The position numbers were made by a program, and so were the translations under genes. The notes below the pieces were generated by a model that made no database searches, was not told the DNA's origin, and worked only from the letters and a program-made list of their open reading frames with translations. Positions 4,572 through 5,347 of a DNA stretch of 5,347 bases are shown in pieces. The stretch is from Bacteroidales bacterium (GTDB lineage: Bacteria > Bacteroidota > Bacteroidia > Bacteroidales > UBA12077): contig JASGMZ010000214.1 of NCBI GenBank assembly GCA_030156305.1, positions 1 to 5,347 of the forward strand, in the 5' to 3' direction. Positions within the stretch are counted from its first letter, which is position 1; each line of letters opens with the position of its first letter.

Positions 4572-5195
4572 ATGACCATTACAAAGGAACAACATAATAT
4601 GTCAGCGGTAATTTTAGCTGGTGGAGCCAACAAACGTTTCCAGGGAAAAACAAAAGCGAATATTCAAATTAGCGGGGTACGCATTATTACACGTACTATA
4701 AAAATTTTACACGAAATATTCGATGATATTATTATTGTTACCAATAACCCTGATCAATTTAAGGGATTTAGCCATTATACACTGATTCCCGATGAAATAA
4801 AAAATGTTGGCCCATTGGGAGGCATCCATGCTGCCATGAAAGCAGCTAAAAATGATTCGGTATTTGTTTTTGCAAGCGATATGCCTTGTATATCAAGCAG
4901 CCTGATTAGAAAACATATCGAATTTTATCAAAAACGTCGTTGCGATGCAGCAGTCCCTCGTATTAATGATTTTAAGGAACCTTTACATTCAATTTATAAT
5001 ACCCAAATATTTGAAAAACTGGATACTTATTTAAAAAATGAACATGATTATTCGATTGATAGTTTTTTAAAAAACTTAAACATTCGATATCATAATCTTG
5101 AAGATACAGAAGAAAACAGAAAATCATTTTTTAATATAAACACTCCTCAGGATTTATCCTGCATTGAATTGTATGCAGAAGCAGGAAATATTTAA
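4572..5195 (+). CDS. mobA: MobA, molybdenum cofactor guanylyltransferase
   Basis: This cytoplasmic nucleotidyltransferase joins GMP from GTP to Mo-molybdopterin, making the guanine dinucleotide cofactor used by DMSO-reductase-family enzymes. The 207-residue product has the family features in order: the GTP-binding loop LAGGANKRFQGKTKA (residues 15-29), IIIVTNNP (53-60), IPDE (72-75), GPLGGIHAAM (80-89), the metal-binding ASDMP with Asp103 (101-105), and the C-terminal FFNINTPQDL (186-195), which parallels FVNVNTPEEL of E. coli MobA. The loop is a variant: it has RFQGKTK instead of the common RMGxDK, keeping Arg22 and Lys28. Two starts are possible. The ATG at 4572 adds MTITKEQHN; the ATG at 4599 starts right at the domain (MSAVILAGG) and has an AAAGGA Shine-Dalgarno-like sequence 10 nt upstream. 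The longer form is listed, but the shorter is equally plausible. The gene seems to have its own leader and ends before a strong terminator. Confidence 0.93.
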   Translation: MTITKEQHNMSAVILAGGANKRFQGKTKANIQISGVRIITRTIKILHEIFDDIIIVTNNPDQFKGFSHYTLIPDEIKNVGPLGGIHAAMKAAKNDSVFVFASDMPCISSSLIRKHIEFYQKRRCDAAVPRINDFKEPLHSIYNTQIFEKLDTYLKNEHDYSIDSFLKNLNIRYHNLEDTEENRKSFFNINTPQDLSCIELYAEAGNI

Positions 5196-5222
5196 ACCTC
5201 AAACTAAGAGATTTTACATAAA

Positions 5223-5250
5223 AAAGGGAGCATTTTTAAGCTCCCTTTCT
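5223..5250. terminator. Bidirectional intrinsic terminator
   Basis: AAAGGGAGC (5223-5231) and GCTCCCTTT (5240-5248) form a perfect 9-bp stem with an 8-nt loop. On the plus strand a T-rich tail follows, ending mobA transcription 28 bp after its stop. On the minus strand the stem runs into six consecutive T, an even better tail, serving the gene that ends at 5253. Confidence 0.9.
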
Positions 5251-5252
5251 AT

Positions 5253-5347
5253 TTAGTGCATCTTAGAAAACACCAGTTTTTTTAGTGGCGTAATAAAAAA
5301 CGTCAAGAACAAGGCTTGCGAAGAATTGGCAGCCAGGAGTTTACTGA
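5253..5347 (-). CDS. C-terminal end of an unidentified minus-strand gene, partial
   Basis: On the minus strand one frame is open from the window edge for 30 codons and stops with TAA at 5253-5255. The stop lies only 4 bp from the terminator stem, which has its best T-run in this direction. That placement is the main reason to believe the frame. The visible end contains a hydrophobic stretch, ALFLTFFITPL, followed by basic residues (KKLVFSK), which suggests a last membrane-spanning helix with a short cytoplasmic tail. The other two minus-strand frames contain stops. The protein family cannot be named from this fragment. Confidence 0.6.
   Translation of the reverse strand, partial: SKLLAANSSQALFLTFFITPLKKLVFSKMH

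Overview
The window is AT-rich and looks like a chromosomal stretch from a member of the Bacteroidota. It is built around molybdenum cofactor (Moco) synthesis. Three things support the phylum: starts mostly lack a Shine-Dalgarno sequence, several gaps carry close or exact matches to the Bacteroidota -7 promoter box TAnnTTTG, and the spacers hold degenerate heptamer arrays and large palindromes that are, to my recollection, common in this phylum. The assignment is inference; no rRNA or other marker gene is present.

Layout. (1) Bases 1-36 are the last 11 codons of an upstream gene ending Ile-Gly-Gly-stop, which fits the C-terminal GG tail of MoaA. A ten-copy 7-bp repeat array follows (41-114), then moaC (171-623). 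(2) A minus-strand gene (629-1567) converges on moaC with only 5 bp between the stop codons. It encodes an unrecognised protein made of four similar modules of about 75 residues, probably small beta-barrels of OB/S1 type. (3) After a 122-bp divergent spacer comes a tight pair 4 bp apart: a stand-alone MOSC protein (1690-2136) and a fusion of a second MOSC domain with a MogA/MoaB-type molybdopterin adenylyltransferase (2141-3061). The two MOSC domains are clear paralogues, but the fused one has lost the cysteines. (4) A 614-bp spacer (3062-3675) holds three separate inverted-repeat structures, one of them MITE-like with an 11-bp terminal repeat and a possible TATAT target duplication. (5) A one-domain HD-superfamily protein (3676-4230) follows. 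(6) After a 341-bp AT-rich leader with a promoter box and hairpins comes mobA (4572-5195), the Moco guanylyltransferase. (7) A strong bidirectional terminator (5223-5250) separates mobA from a minus-strand gene that runs off the right edge (5253-5347).

How the genes work together. MoaA and MoaC convert GTP to cyclic pyranopterin monophosphate. MPT synthase (not in the window) makes molybdopterin. The MogA/MoaB domain adenylates molybdopterin ready for metal insertion by MoeA (not in the window), and MobA attaches GMP to make the guanine dinucleotide form used by DMSO-reductase-family enzymes. The MOSC proteins are plausible Moco or sulfur carriers. The HD protein and the four-module protein have no established link to the pathway beyond position.

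No complete new system such as a defence or phage module is visible. The most unusual points are the duplicated and degenerated MOSC pair, the four-module minus-strand protein, and the MITE-like spacer element.
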